Translations under genes and position numbers: made by a program
Notes under the pieces: generated by a model
Database searches by the model: none
What the model was told of the DNA's origin: nothing
Seen by the model: the letters and a program-made list of their open reading frames with translations, nothing else
NCBI RefSeq assembly: GCF_018691265.1
Contig: NW_024881296.1
Location: 14,167,427-14,231,426, forward strand
Source of the DNA: Tyto alba
Lineage: Eukaryota > Chordata > Aves > Strigiformes > Tytonidae
Direction of reading: 5' to 3'
DNA length: 64,000 bases
Shown: piece after piece, positions 51,781 through 62,900 of the stretch
Layout: each line of letters starts with the position of its first letter
Numbering within the stretch: the stretch's first letter is position 1

Positions 51781-53445
51781 ATGGAAATGATGGCAGATGA
51801 CTATGACACAAGAGATACCTTGAGGCCGTTGGTGTTCCGTCTCCATGAGAATGTCCCTGCAATAGTCCGTGAGGTTTTGCTGGAACGTGGCTGGTCTGAA
51901 TTTGATGAAAAGGAGCAAGATGACGCAGACTGGAACCTGTACTGGCGGAACTCACCTTTCCGCATGACAGACCACCACAGCATTAAACCATGGCAGAGAC
52001 TCAACCACTACCCAGAAGCTGTCCGGATCACCAGAAAAGACTACTTGGCAAGGCATCTGAAACGTATGAAAGGAGCATATGGATCAGCTCTGTATGAATT
52101 TAGTCCAGTGGCATTCATCATGCCCAATGACTATGTCAAATTTATATCAGAATATAGCAAGGAGAGACAGTCAGTAGGCAGAAGACCTAGCTACTGGATT
52201 TGCAAGCCTGTGGACCTCTCCCGTGGAAGGGGCATACGAATTTTCCAAGACATTAAAGACTTAGTATATGACCGTGCAGTCATTGTGCAGAAGTACATTA
52301 GCAACCCCTTGCTCATTTCAGGGTATAAACTGGATCTGCGCCTTTATGTGTGTGTCACCAGTTTTTGCCCCCTCACCATTTACACTTATGAGGAAGGACT
52401 GGTGAGGTTTGCCACTGAAAAATTTGATCTCAGTTCTCTGGACAATGTCTACGCCCACCTAACAAACACTAGCATCAACAAATATGGAGCTTCATATAAA
52501 AAATATAAAGAAGGGATCGGCTGTGGCTGCAAATGGACATTCAGCAAATTTCGTTCTTACCTTAGAATATTTGGAGTTGATGACATGGTCCTCTGGCAGA
52601 AGATCAATAACATAGTGATTCTCACCCTCCTTGCTGTAACCCCTTTACCAGTGGCTTCCAATTGCTTTGAGCTCTTTGGCTTTGACATCCTGATTGATGA
52701 CAAATTCAAGCCGTGGCTTTTAGAAGTCAACTACAATCCAGCCTTGTGTTTAGACTGTTCCATTGATGACGCTGTGAAAAGAAAACTTCTTCACGATATT
52801 GTTGAACTGCTGAACTACAAGCAGATTGACACTTTCAGGCAAAACCAAGTGGCTGGGATGCAGGCTGGCAGGAGGCAGGTGCCCTGGAGCACAGCTGGTG
52901 AGAGTGCCACCGAGGAGACTCCTGGCTTACTCACTTGCCAAAAAGTGGCTAAATGTCCTTCTGCTTCTTCTGCACAACCTGCCCTGCAGGCTGCAAGAGG
53001 ATCAATTCGTAAGGTGGCTGCCCTGACCAAGAAAACTGCCAGAGCACATCCGAGAAAAACACTGACTTCCCAGTTGCGGGAAAGGATGAACATGCCAAAA
53101 ATACTCTCCCAAGCTGAAGCCAAAACTAAAAATAAACAGCTTCCAGGAGCTGGGCATTCTCCACACAAGTCTGCAGATCTCAGCTGCTGGTTACCTACAC
53201 CTGACTTCTGCAAGTACAAGTTTACCACACGCCCCTATTTCCTCTCCGATAAAGACCAGAGGCCTATCCCCCGCGTAGGAGGTTTTGTTCTTATTTTTCC
53301 TTTCAATGAAGCTGCACTTCAAGCTTCCAGGGATGGGACAGATATAAAGAGCATCATAAAGGAAATAAACAAATTAGTGCCCAAACAGTTGCCATCAAAA
53401 GAGCAGAACACAAAGAAAAGGGTAGGCTATTTAACTTCTGTGTAA
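51781..53445 (+). CDS. TTLL2: TTLL2, tubulin tyrosine ligase-like protein 2 (554 aa reading frame)
   Basis: Member of the TTL-like family, ATP-grasp ligases that add glutamate (or glycine) to tubulin tails; TTLL2 is a predicted polyglutamylase, testis-enriched in mammals. One uninterrupted exon of 555 codons preceded by tctttcag|AT at 51773. Family motifs in order: WNLYW (51-55), NHYP (75-78), WICKPVDLSRGRGI (139-152, nucleotide binding), VQKYI (169-173), GYKLDLRLYV (181-190), HLTNTSIN (226-233), then NCFELFGFDILID (294-306) and KPWLLEVNYNP (310-320), holding the Glu and Asn that bind metal/ATP in the family. Residues about 350-470 are basic and low in complexity, possibly a tubulin-binding extension. 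The frame is about 40 residues shorter than human TTLL2 (592). The ATG at 51781 has A at -3 and G at +4. No inactivating change seen. It is tail to tail with the TCP10-type gene. Confidence 0.94.
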   Translation: MEMMADDYDTRDTLRPLVFRLHENVPAIVREVLLERGWSEFDEKEQDDADWNLYWRNSPFRMTDHHSIKPWQRLNHYPEAVRITRKDYLARHLKRMKGAYGSALYEFSPVAFIMPNDYVKFISEYSKERQSVGRRPSYWICKPVDLSRGRGIRIFQDIKDLVYDRAVIVQKYISNPLLISGYKLDLRLYVCVTSFCPLTIYTYEEGLVRFATEKFDLSSLDNVYAHLTNTSINKYGASYKKYKEGIGCGCKWTFSKFRSYLRIFGVDDMVLWQKINNIVILTLLAVTPLPVASNCFELFGFDILIDDKFKPWLLEVNYNPALCLDCSIDDAVKRKLLHDIVELLNYKQIDTFRQNQVAGMQAGRRQVPWSTAGESATEETPGLLTCQKVAKCPSASSAQPALQAARGSIRKVAALTKKTARAHPRKTLTSQLRERMNMPKILSQAEAKTKNKQLPGAGHSPHKSADLSCWLPTPDFCKYKFTTRPYFLSDKDQRPIPRVGGFVLIFPFNEAALQASRDGTDIKSIIKEINKLVPKQLPSKEQNTKKRVGYLTSV

Positions 53446-53651
53446 CTTCGTGATGTTAGGTTATATAGACATATCATAACTGACAACGTTAACTGGAAGG
53501 AGGTAGATGTACACTGAAATTGTATGAGAAAGAGATTTCAAACAATACACAATTTAAAAATTGTAATTTAGCAATTCCCATAAGAGATTATTTTTAAGAA
53601 TTAAAGTACTAATTTCTTAAAGTAAATCTTGCAATATTAAAGTAATCCCAG

Positions 53652-53657
53652 AATAAA
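53652..53657 (+). terminator. Probable polyadenylation signal of TTLL2
   Basis: AATAAA about 210 nt after the stop codon, the first such hexamer; a weaker ATTAAA lies just before. Confidence 0.5.
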
Positions 53658-53659
53658 AA

Positions 53660-56534
53660 TGGAGAATTGCATTTTTCAAAACATTCTCAGAAATGCTAGT
53701 CTTTGTTTCTGATTTTTCTCAGCAATCTTTGCTTCTTTTTCTTTCCTAGCCTTTATGACTTGAAAAACTGTTCAGTTTACACCGGGAAGCATTCAACTTG
53801 CACTCAGTTTACAAAGGTGCAGGTAATACAAATGACACAAAACTATCATGTTTTTGAAGAATCTAGTGAGCTTCCTGACACTAATTTCCAGAAATTAATT
53901 TTGCATTGTATGAAACAAGAGTATGAAATGACTTTCATTTTATGACCAGTAGGTTTCTGTATAAGTTCTTATGGAAAGTAATTTTAAAAAAATCTATATA
54001 CTGCTCCAGTGTCTTGTTTCAGATAAACTCTTAAAGAAATAATTACGCTGCCCAAGGTAACAGAGAAATTTGTTATCAGAGGGCAGAATATAAACTGCAA
54101 ATATCACATTCCCAAGACAGCATCAAATCTCTCTCTCTGCATTAGCCACCTGATGGGTAGGCAGCTTTGTTTTGCTTGCAATAAAACTGGTGATCAGCAG
54201 TGCATGGAAGAACACTAGCACTGAACTGAAGCATTTGAGGTGATGGTCAAAATACTATCCTTCCCTTGCACATCTTTGCTGCCCCCAGCTGTGTGAATGG
54301 AAGCAATTCTGTTCAGAAGTCACAGTGTATTCTAAATTTGAATCAAAACTGAGACCAAATACTGGCTATAGCATGCTTCTGCTAATGCCACAAAACTTGT
54401 GGAAAGACAAGAAGTGGGGTTTCCCAACTGTGCTCCGTCTCCCTGGAGGATTCACAGAAGTTGCAACATACCTGACAAAGCTTGTCATTTATATTGGTGT
54501 TTTTCTGTCTCCTCCTTTTCAAATCAAATCTGTGCCCTTTATTTCAATAATCCCTTTTCTATTATACTATAAAATACCACTTGAAAAATGTGTTGATAAA
54601 AACGGTGGCCAGACACAGGTTGGCAAAAGTGCTGGGAATTCCTCAGTTGTCTCACCCTTTGATTTCACCGAATGAAGGTTTGCCATTGATTTGCCAGACA
54701 GTAGCACCAGGTCCATACTTACATACTATTACAGCCTCCCTGTAAGCAGGTGCTAACAAGGTGAATGCATACATCAGCAAGGTGTTTGCATCACTGCATG
54801 TGTAGTTCTAGAGACTCTCTTGCACATACCCACTATGTGTTACACCTGTGCAGGACCATAGGTCGAATTATTCCAGAATCAAAATGGTTCCTGCAAGTAC
54901 AGTCAAGAGTCTGTAATGAAGCAAGGAGCAAGCAGCAAATAAACGAACTTGTTCCTTATTTAATTTGTGTTTAGAAGGGATTATATACACAGGTTACTGA
55001 ATAGCAAACAGCGATTTAAGGCTAAAAGCTGCAAACAAAGCCTGTTTTCTGTATTACTATAGAAACAAAGAGAATGTCAGCATATTAACTTAACTGGAGA
55101 ACAGGGACCTTTTGTTAAAAGGAATTCCTGGGAATAAAATCAGTGGTTCTTTAGAAAACATTAGTATCACATCTAGTTTCCCAGCCAAACTGAAAATAGT
55201 AAACACATTCACTTTCTTCATGATGCTTAATTGAGAATAAAAATCAACATAAAGCAGCACTGAACTGAAATTCTTAGTGAAACACATGGAAAAGAATGAT
55301 ATCTTGGATTTCTTTTAATTAGTTTCCTTTTACAAAACACATGAAATATATTAAATATTTCAGTAGTGAGAAGCACAGTTTTATAAATTGTTCCTTTGTT
55401 ATACAGGAGTAAAGGAAAAACAGTGCAATTTTATTATCATACTAGCCAACATCAAACTGCATCGATGTTCACAGCATTGTAATTAAATTCATAAACTGAA
55501 GCGTGTGTATGATCAATATTAGCAACACTTCTTGCACTACTCAATCTATTTCTTCCAAAGTTGCTCTGTAATTTGAATGATGATTTGTCGATAATCTGAC
55601 CCACTGGAAACTGAAGAGAAGAAAGAGCATTTCCATAATCTTGCAATTATTTTGCGCTTAGCTGTGAGAAAAGGTTAAAGCGGTATTCTATGAAAGTGTG
55701 TTGGTTGCTACAGGAATTTGAAAGGCATAAGGAGGTAATTGGTCTTCTCAGTCAATGGGCAGGTAATGAGCTGAGCTCTACAGGGGAAGTCCTTCAGTGC
55801 TTTGGAAAAATTCAAGACAGATGATAGACAGGCAGTCTATGGGGAAGGTAGTTGAAAGCAGTATCTGATAAATTATTAATCCCCCTAGGTGTCAAGTGCC
55901 ATCCAAAGAGCCTTAAAACTGGAGAGATCCACTGACCAGAAATATTTTTGCACTACTGGAAGAATAAAGGCAGTAGTGAGAGAGGTTAGTTCAAAAACAA
56001 AGCAACACAGAGGAGGTCTGAGGAATGAGTACTGGGGGAAGAAGAAAGGTCTGTTTCATCTGGAAAAATGACCAGGATGGCATAAACATTGCATTTTGTC
56101 TTCAAATGCACAAGACAGAGTTCTTAGATTATGATCATATAATTATTGAATAATTTAGGTTGTAAGGAACATCTAGAACTGTGACTGTTCACTCAACTCC
56201 TGCTCAGGTTGTGGTCTAATGTACATCTATGATAAGGCCTGATACATGATGGGACCTTCTGCTCCAAAGAACCCAACCAAACAGAAAACATTAATCACTT
56301 CCATACTTTTTGTGATGGTTAACTGAGAAAAAAAAAAAGAAAGAAAAAACAACATAGATTTGTTTTAGTCAGCATGAGGCAGCACTGAACTGAAATTCAA
56401 AAAGCTTTGTAGATTTGAGGTCCTTATGCCATGTTCCTTAATTGTAGTCACTTTTGTAACTAACTAGCAGAAAACCAAGGAAAAGTGTGATCAATATCAG
56501 GAAACAAACTCTTTCATGAGAAGTACTACAGGCA
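53660..56534. other. Intergenic DNA between the convergent TTLL2 and TCP10-type genes
   Basis: No gene recognised. A splice-framed stretch at 53750-53822 (tttcctag|...cag|gtaata) exists but is not phase-compatible with a longer TTLL2. A 20-bp perfect direct repeat occurs at 55254-55273 and 56379-56398, with a shorter match at 54218-54231. Confidence 0.45.
56329..56348 (+). repeat. Short A-rich tract
   Basis: About 20 bp of A with single G interruptions. Confidence 0.8.
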
Positions 56535-56540
56535 TTTATT
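56535..56540 (-). terminator. Probable polyadenylation signal of the TCP10-type gene
   Basis: AATAAA on the - strand, about 235 nt after the stop codon. Confidence 0.5.
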
Positions 56541-56774
56541 TTAATGTTATATGCACAAAGAGCATGACTGCACCTCCTTCAAGTCTCACTCAGGAGACAT
56601 TTCGTTTGGGTAAGGTTATTCCAAACTAAGCACCAGTCACTGAGTCAAAGTAAATTTCATCCCTACACATCCATCCATTCATTTTCACAAGGTTTAAATC
56701 TCCCTAACTGTTCTGACCTGCCAAGAAAAGGGATTGAACTACTTACTTACAGTGCAGCCCATTGAGGGCAGGAA

Positions 56775-56964
56775 TCACTTCTTATCTAGGATGATGTTAC
56801 CCTTCTCATCTTTGATTCGAACTCGTCCAGTGGAGTACTTGGTTTCCTGTCTGCCATTGCAGTACACAGTTTTTACAGTGCCATCTGGGTACTCCCGCCT
56901 CTTGAAGTGCACAGTGTGGATCTCCTTTTGGCCATTACTGAATACCACTATTTTATCTCCGTTC
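56775..56964 (-). CDS. TCP10: TCP10-type last exon, G-box end
   Basis: Acceptor tttctttcag|GAA. It encodes [52 protein letters not shown] and ends ILDKK-stop. This is the most conserved part of the family and fixes the frame of the whole chain. Confidence 0.97.
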
Positions 56965-59900
56965 CTGAAAGAAATAGCAATGTATGAAGTGATGAGAAGG
57001 CACTGTCTGTTATGAACCTATCTCATTGAGCTGTCTAATGTGCCACAATGAAGGTGGAAAATAATGTCAAGTGGAAACTCTCAGGCTATAATTCACCTCA
57101 GAATTTGCATGGGATGGCACTAGAGATCTGATCTCAGTGCGATTTCAATACAAAGATACTTCAGAACATAGTATAATACCTAATGGATGGTGAGGTCTGC
57201 ATTTTACAAACCTTCTTCATGCAGGGATCTCAAGGCATTTTTCAAGGAAGAAATCTGTTTTACAACAGAATTCCCCCTAAGCCCAGGAGAGACGTGTAAG
57301 AAGGTCCTATCTCAGGAGTCCTCATCCTGAGTCCTTTAGTACTCACGTTGTTAGCACAGACAACCGTGATCCCAGTAACCCTGGTCAGTGTAAAGTTACA
57401 TGGAACTAAATGAGGAATATTTCACAGTCACTTTTCCAGTGATAAATGGTCACCTATCATCCAAGGTGGAAGTGAACAATTTTCAGTGCCTCATTGTAGC
57501 AAATCTCTCCTTATCTTACAAATCCTTTCTCATTCCACCTGGAAATTTCCCAGCATGGAGAATTCAACCACAGTTTTAAATGTCAGTATCATTTTCCTTG
57601 TTTCCAATGTCTGGTTCCTGTCATTAGTACGAGACTTACTTTTCTACTTTTACTACTGTACCATCTGGAAAAAATGTTTCCTTGAATCCGTCACTATAGA
57701 GGCATTTCACTGTGTGATCTGGAAACTCAATTTCTTGTGTGCCATCAGGATAATGTTTTTCTGTGGAAAAGAAAATGTAAAAACTCTGTCTAGTATTCTT
57801 TCGTGTTGCTTTACACAGATCTAGATCAGGGTTTTTTGGGGGGACATTGTGGTAAGGATAGAAATGATATCTAGCATACTGCTAAAGAAATTAAAGAATC
57901 AAATCATCAGATAAACAAAATTAGAAGAGATGCATTTACATCCCATTATCATCTTTGCTTTGTAGGAAGATACTGAACAGTAAAGTGATAGAACATATTA
58001 GAAGTGAAATGCAAAGACAATGCAAAATGAGAAGAAAATACCCAATCTGCTGGAGTCAGAATCAGACTTTCATAATCAAAAACTTCCTGCACATGTAGTT
58101 CATATTTATGAGCTCTTGCATACCTACCTATCTGATTATTAGGGAACTGCAGCACCTTCAGGCCATCTGGATAAGCCGTGTGGGTTGTCTGTGCATCTGC
58201 ATAATAATAAATCTGTAAGGAAAGTGAAGTGTTTGCAGCATGTTCGGAATATTTGCATAAGCAGATTCAACCATAACAATGTGCTTAAAAATAAGCCATC
58301 TTAAGTAATTTCAAGGTCATTTTCTGTCTCTGTCATCCATAGAAAGTAGCTATGTTTGCACTGCTGTTCCTTTCTCTCATTCACCCCTCTCCTCATTGCT
58401 GTGTCTAGATGATGCTACTTTCATCTCTGTAGCATACAAGAGAGCAGTGCACGCGTGAAAGTCATCTTCCCACCACGTTGCTTTGGCTCCCATCCATGCA
58501 CTATTCATTTAAAATAGTCCCGCTGCTGCCAAGGCCTTGCTTATTTCTACTCTAGCTCACATTAAGCTCATATTATTATTAACTATTTATATTTACATAA
58601 TGCCAAGAGGGAAGAACCCCTTGTTCTACCTACCCTACAATTATATAAAAAACAGTCCTTGCTTCAGACGGCTGCCCCTGCCCTTTACCTTCTTTCAGTC
58701 TCCTTTAATCTGATTGGCTAACTACCCATTCGTTCCTTCTTCGACTGTTACTTTCATCTCTTTCCATTTTTGTCTTATAGATGATCTAGTTTCACCACTC
58801 AGGGTTGTTTAACCAGCACCCTTCCTCATCAATTTCTCCCAGAATTGATAGATCAAGATAAATGACAGAACCTTGTTGGATAATCACTTAATCATTTTAT
58901 TTTCCTTAGAGAAAAAAATAAGTTACACACCACTCTCTGATCTGGCATGATCTTCTTTACATCTCCATTGAAAAAGCTAATCGTTGTCATCCTTTTATCA
59001 GCACTGATCTCTTTTTTTGTACCATTGCGGAACGTGATGATTCGACGTCCATCAGTAAGCACCTCTTCTACCTTCAAACACATAGATCGTCTAATGTAAA
59101 CAAAGTCAAAGGAAATCAGTAATATTGCTCTGCCTTCCAATTAAATTGGAGCTTGAAGTAAGTCACACAATGACTTTCTATTTCAGAAGCTATCTCTGTA
59201 GCACAAGTACATTATTTTTGCCTCATTTGTGTGTAAAAGAGGCCAAAAGTAATTTTCTTTTCACAAAATATATTTATGTCTAGTACTCAGCCCAGGTTCC
59301 CACCCCACCACCTTGTTTTTCTGTTAAGTGATGTAAGGCACACAGCCCTGTGGCAATAGGGAAGCCACTGAGGTTTTTCCATGAGCAAATTCAGGGAGTT
59401 ACTGTTTGTACTCATTTCATATATGCTGGTACACCTTCCACACACGGCACTCAAGAGACCCTGGTTCTGGATCATGTGAACCAAATTGATTGAACTTATT
59501 TAATGTATTAACACAGACTGCTGACACAGGTTAACAATCATTTTATTCCAAGTAACGTAACCCTGCATGGACATTCATACTACAGAATTAAAGGTAGCTG
59601 CATGCAGAGATATGCAAGATTGCTCAAAACTTCTTGGTAACAGCTTGCAATAATGTCATCAGTGTGCTCTTCTACAAAAAATACACTGGTCAGAGAAGAC
59701 TTCATACCTAGCATAGCCTCTGGTTAATCAATTTTCCTGGAATTACTATGGCAACTGGTTCTGTTCAGCATATATGTAATCCCATAATATAATTCATTTG
59801 ATGGAGTCCAAAGAAGAAGGCAACCAGAAGATGTACTACAGCTCTGCCATATGGTTCCAATTTTATCAGACTCTCCACAAAAAGGGAAAACCTCCCAACC

Positions 59901-62900
59901 AGAATACCTCTATTTTCCTGAGGGCAAGATTTTGGTTTTCAGAAATTATTTTATTTAAACATTACTAGTTAGTAATGGAAAGATGTTCTTACACCTACTT
60001 ATGACAAAAGGCACTGCTGTACGAAGTTCATATAGTTTAAATGAGAGTTCATATGTCTTTCTAAAGACATCAGTCCCCATTTTGACCTCTCTCTCTAGTT
60101 GCACAAGAAAGTCCAGCCCACCACTCAATTTTATTAATAAAATCCAGTGGTAAAAATGTCAGAGTAAACTTTTTTTTTACAGTTATTTTTCTTATGACCA
60201 TCAAAAGAACAGATAATGCGTTTGCTCCTTCTACAAGAGGGAATTGTGATTGGTAGAAGTTTTCACAGAGCTCATCTCAGCTTTAGCTATAAAAGAATTG
60301 GCATCTCAAACCAGTATTCCATGAACAACTGTTATATTGAAAAAGCAATTTCTATGACTGCTTACGGTTTCATTAATCAACGCCTGTATTGACGGGGTGA
60401 GAAGAGAAGCCCAGAACTGAGCAGACACAGAAACTGAATTACTGTCTTAACTTTACCTAACCAAAAACCTTATCCAGAATTGACAACTCAGTCAATATCA
60501 AGGGAATAATTTAACTTGGTAAGCCTTCTTGGAGCAGTGTAATTGAAGGGACATCTGGGACTGACTTCACATCTGTCCTAGATGAGCAGTGACAGTGTTG
60601 AAATGAATGCTTGTCTATCATCAGTGAAACTATCACCTGCTCACTTGGTCACCTTGCTGACAACCTTTCCCAACAGCAATGTGCCATATTTCCAAAGCAT
60701 AGACTCATCTACAGAATGAGCCTTTCAAGATCACTCCTGAGGTTCTGTGCAGGAATGGTGACATGGCCACTCTTGGGAAAAATTATCCAGTTTTGTGGCA
60801 AGGAGTGCAGGGACACAATGGGATGCCAGCAAGAATTGCCCATTCATCCCCTCCTGGATGACATGAACTTTCAGGAAAGGGATGAAACCAGCTGCCAAAC
60901 TGAGCTACGGGCCTCAGGACAGGGGGCAGCTGGGAGCAATCTCTAGGTGCAGCTGGGGAATCACTGGGGATTTTGACAGGTGGCTTGAGCAAACTGGACA
61001 GGCTGCATCGAGCGCAGCCCCACTGATGCTACTCCAAGTGTAGCCAGCTGTGTATAATGAAAGACTTCTCTCTCTCACAAGTGGTGTCCAGCTGGCACAG
61101 CTCACTGCCATTAGATTCACTTCCAAGGGAGGAAAAGAATAGCCTTTAATCTTGCACTGCCAGACACCATCACTACCCCACTAGCACGTTTTCCTTTCTA
61201 ATAGTAAACATATCATTCCTCCCAGCCCACATGTGAGGTAGCTGAAACAAAAAGGATTTGATGAAAACCACAGAGCAAACCTGTGTGGGAGATAAGAAAA
61301 TAATTTGGTTGATTTCCAGCCCATCAGCTGTACGTATTTCCTACCACTGATGGTGTGAACTTTACAGTTCAGGTCTCCTTTAAGAAACAAACAATTAATT
61401 TGAGACAAAATTGTTTATGGCTACTTGAATCAGTGGTTCCTATTTCTACTGCAGTCCTATTAGTGATCTCTTCAAGTATGTTTGCATCCTGTTTTATCTC
61501 ACCTTTCCATCACGATACTGTATTTTTTCCTGAACCTCTTCCTCACTTTTCCTTCTTTCTTGATGTAACGTTGACCTTCTAGATAATATTGATTTTGGAG
61601 GCTATATTATGAAAACATCACAGTCAGTGTTATATAAACAGAAATGTTTTTAAAAAATGTTAATTGATTTTAATCAACTGTGCAAAAATCATATTTACTT
61701 TCACACACATAGAGAAAAGTTGCCCTTCTTTCTGGTATTGCCTTGCATTTGTAATGCATTTTGATCTTTTAGTCATAACAAAAAAGGTTGCACATTATCT
61801 CCAGTTAATTTCAATTTGCAAAGAAAAATATAGCATAGAGAAAGTCCAAAATTTAAGGGATAAGAGTGCATTCTGGCGAAACTACACTACAGGAAATGGA
61901 GACAATAAATACAAGAACAAAGAACAAAACTATCTCTGAGTATTGAGTTACTGATTTGCAAAGAAAGGTACTGATATTAATTAGATCTGCTCTTCCAAAA
62001 CAAATTACCTGGTTCTTAGCTTCAGGTAATGCTAACTATGTAACTAGGGGCTATTCAGGATGTTACCCATCCAATTTACTGTTATGATGAGTACTCTTTG
62101 CACTATCTGGCAGCATAAAGGAGCCTTAAGTTAATTGACATCTGACACATATCATCCAGAACAGTTACTAACTAATGTTCATTACATTTTGAAGATGTGA
62201 TGTATTTTAAATTGTGGGATCCAAAGGAACAGAGTACTGTTCCCTACAGGGCAATGATATGCTCCAGTAAAAACCTGTAAACACAGTGCTTGAAGTTGCC
62301 AGATCCATCTGTAAAGCTCTGTGTCCACTGCATAGCATAGGAAATGGGAATGGAAGATTTTTTTTTCTTGGTGTGTTTTGTTTCAGTTCACAAATGGAAA
62401 GAAGACAGTTGCTGATCATATAAGAGCCAGAATCTCAAGTTGCTCAAACCTTTGCTTCAGCATCCAGAAAAGCAGAACTGTCTGGAGATATTTTGTTGTC
62501 ATTTGCACTTATGCCACTTCTCCTGTGTGTGGTCACAAAAGCCACTTTATTCTGAGGTTTTAGCAATTTTTCTGTCTTTTTAAGATTAAGAGTCTCTTCT
62601 TCCTGAGCCAAAATCAAAGTGTTAACTAGCAACATAAATCTATTAATGTCCAACAGTTGTGCAGGAATATCTTGATAAAGAAATCTCCTATATTATTTGT
62701 TAGCCATTTCAATACTATTTTAAAGAGTGTACTTAACATGAGTAGAGGCAAGAAAATAAAGCCAGGAAAGTATTGTTCCCAGATGAATGAGAGCTAGCAT
62801 GCTATATATGAAAACCAAGATCACAGACTCACTGAATTATTTTGTAGAGTTACATGGTGAAATACCTCTGTTTCTTCATTGTTACTGCAGAATGAAAAGC

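Noticed and set aside
56734..57015. 93-codon + strand frame
   Set aside because: It is the antisense of the last TCP10-type exon, which matches a known family on the other strand.
61996..62018. A 23-nt - strand micro-exon in the TCP10-type gene that would fit the upstream acceptor at 59091
   Set aside because: The exon at 61503-61601 gives a perfect family match (DGK-VEEVL) with the downstream acceptor, so the micro-exon is not needed.
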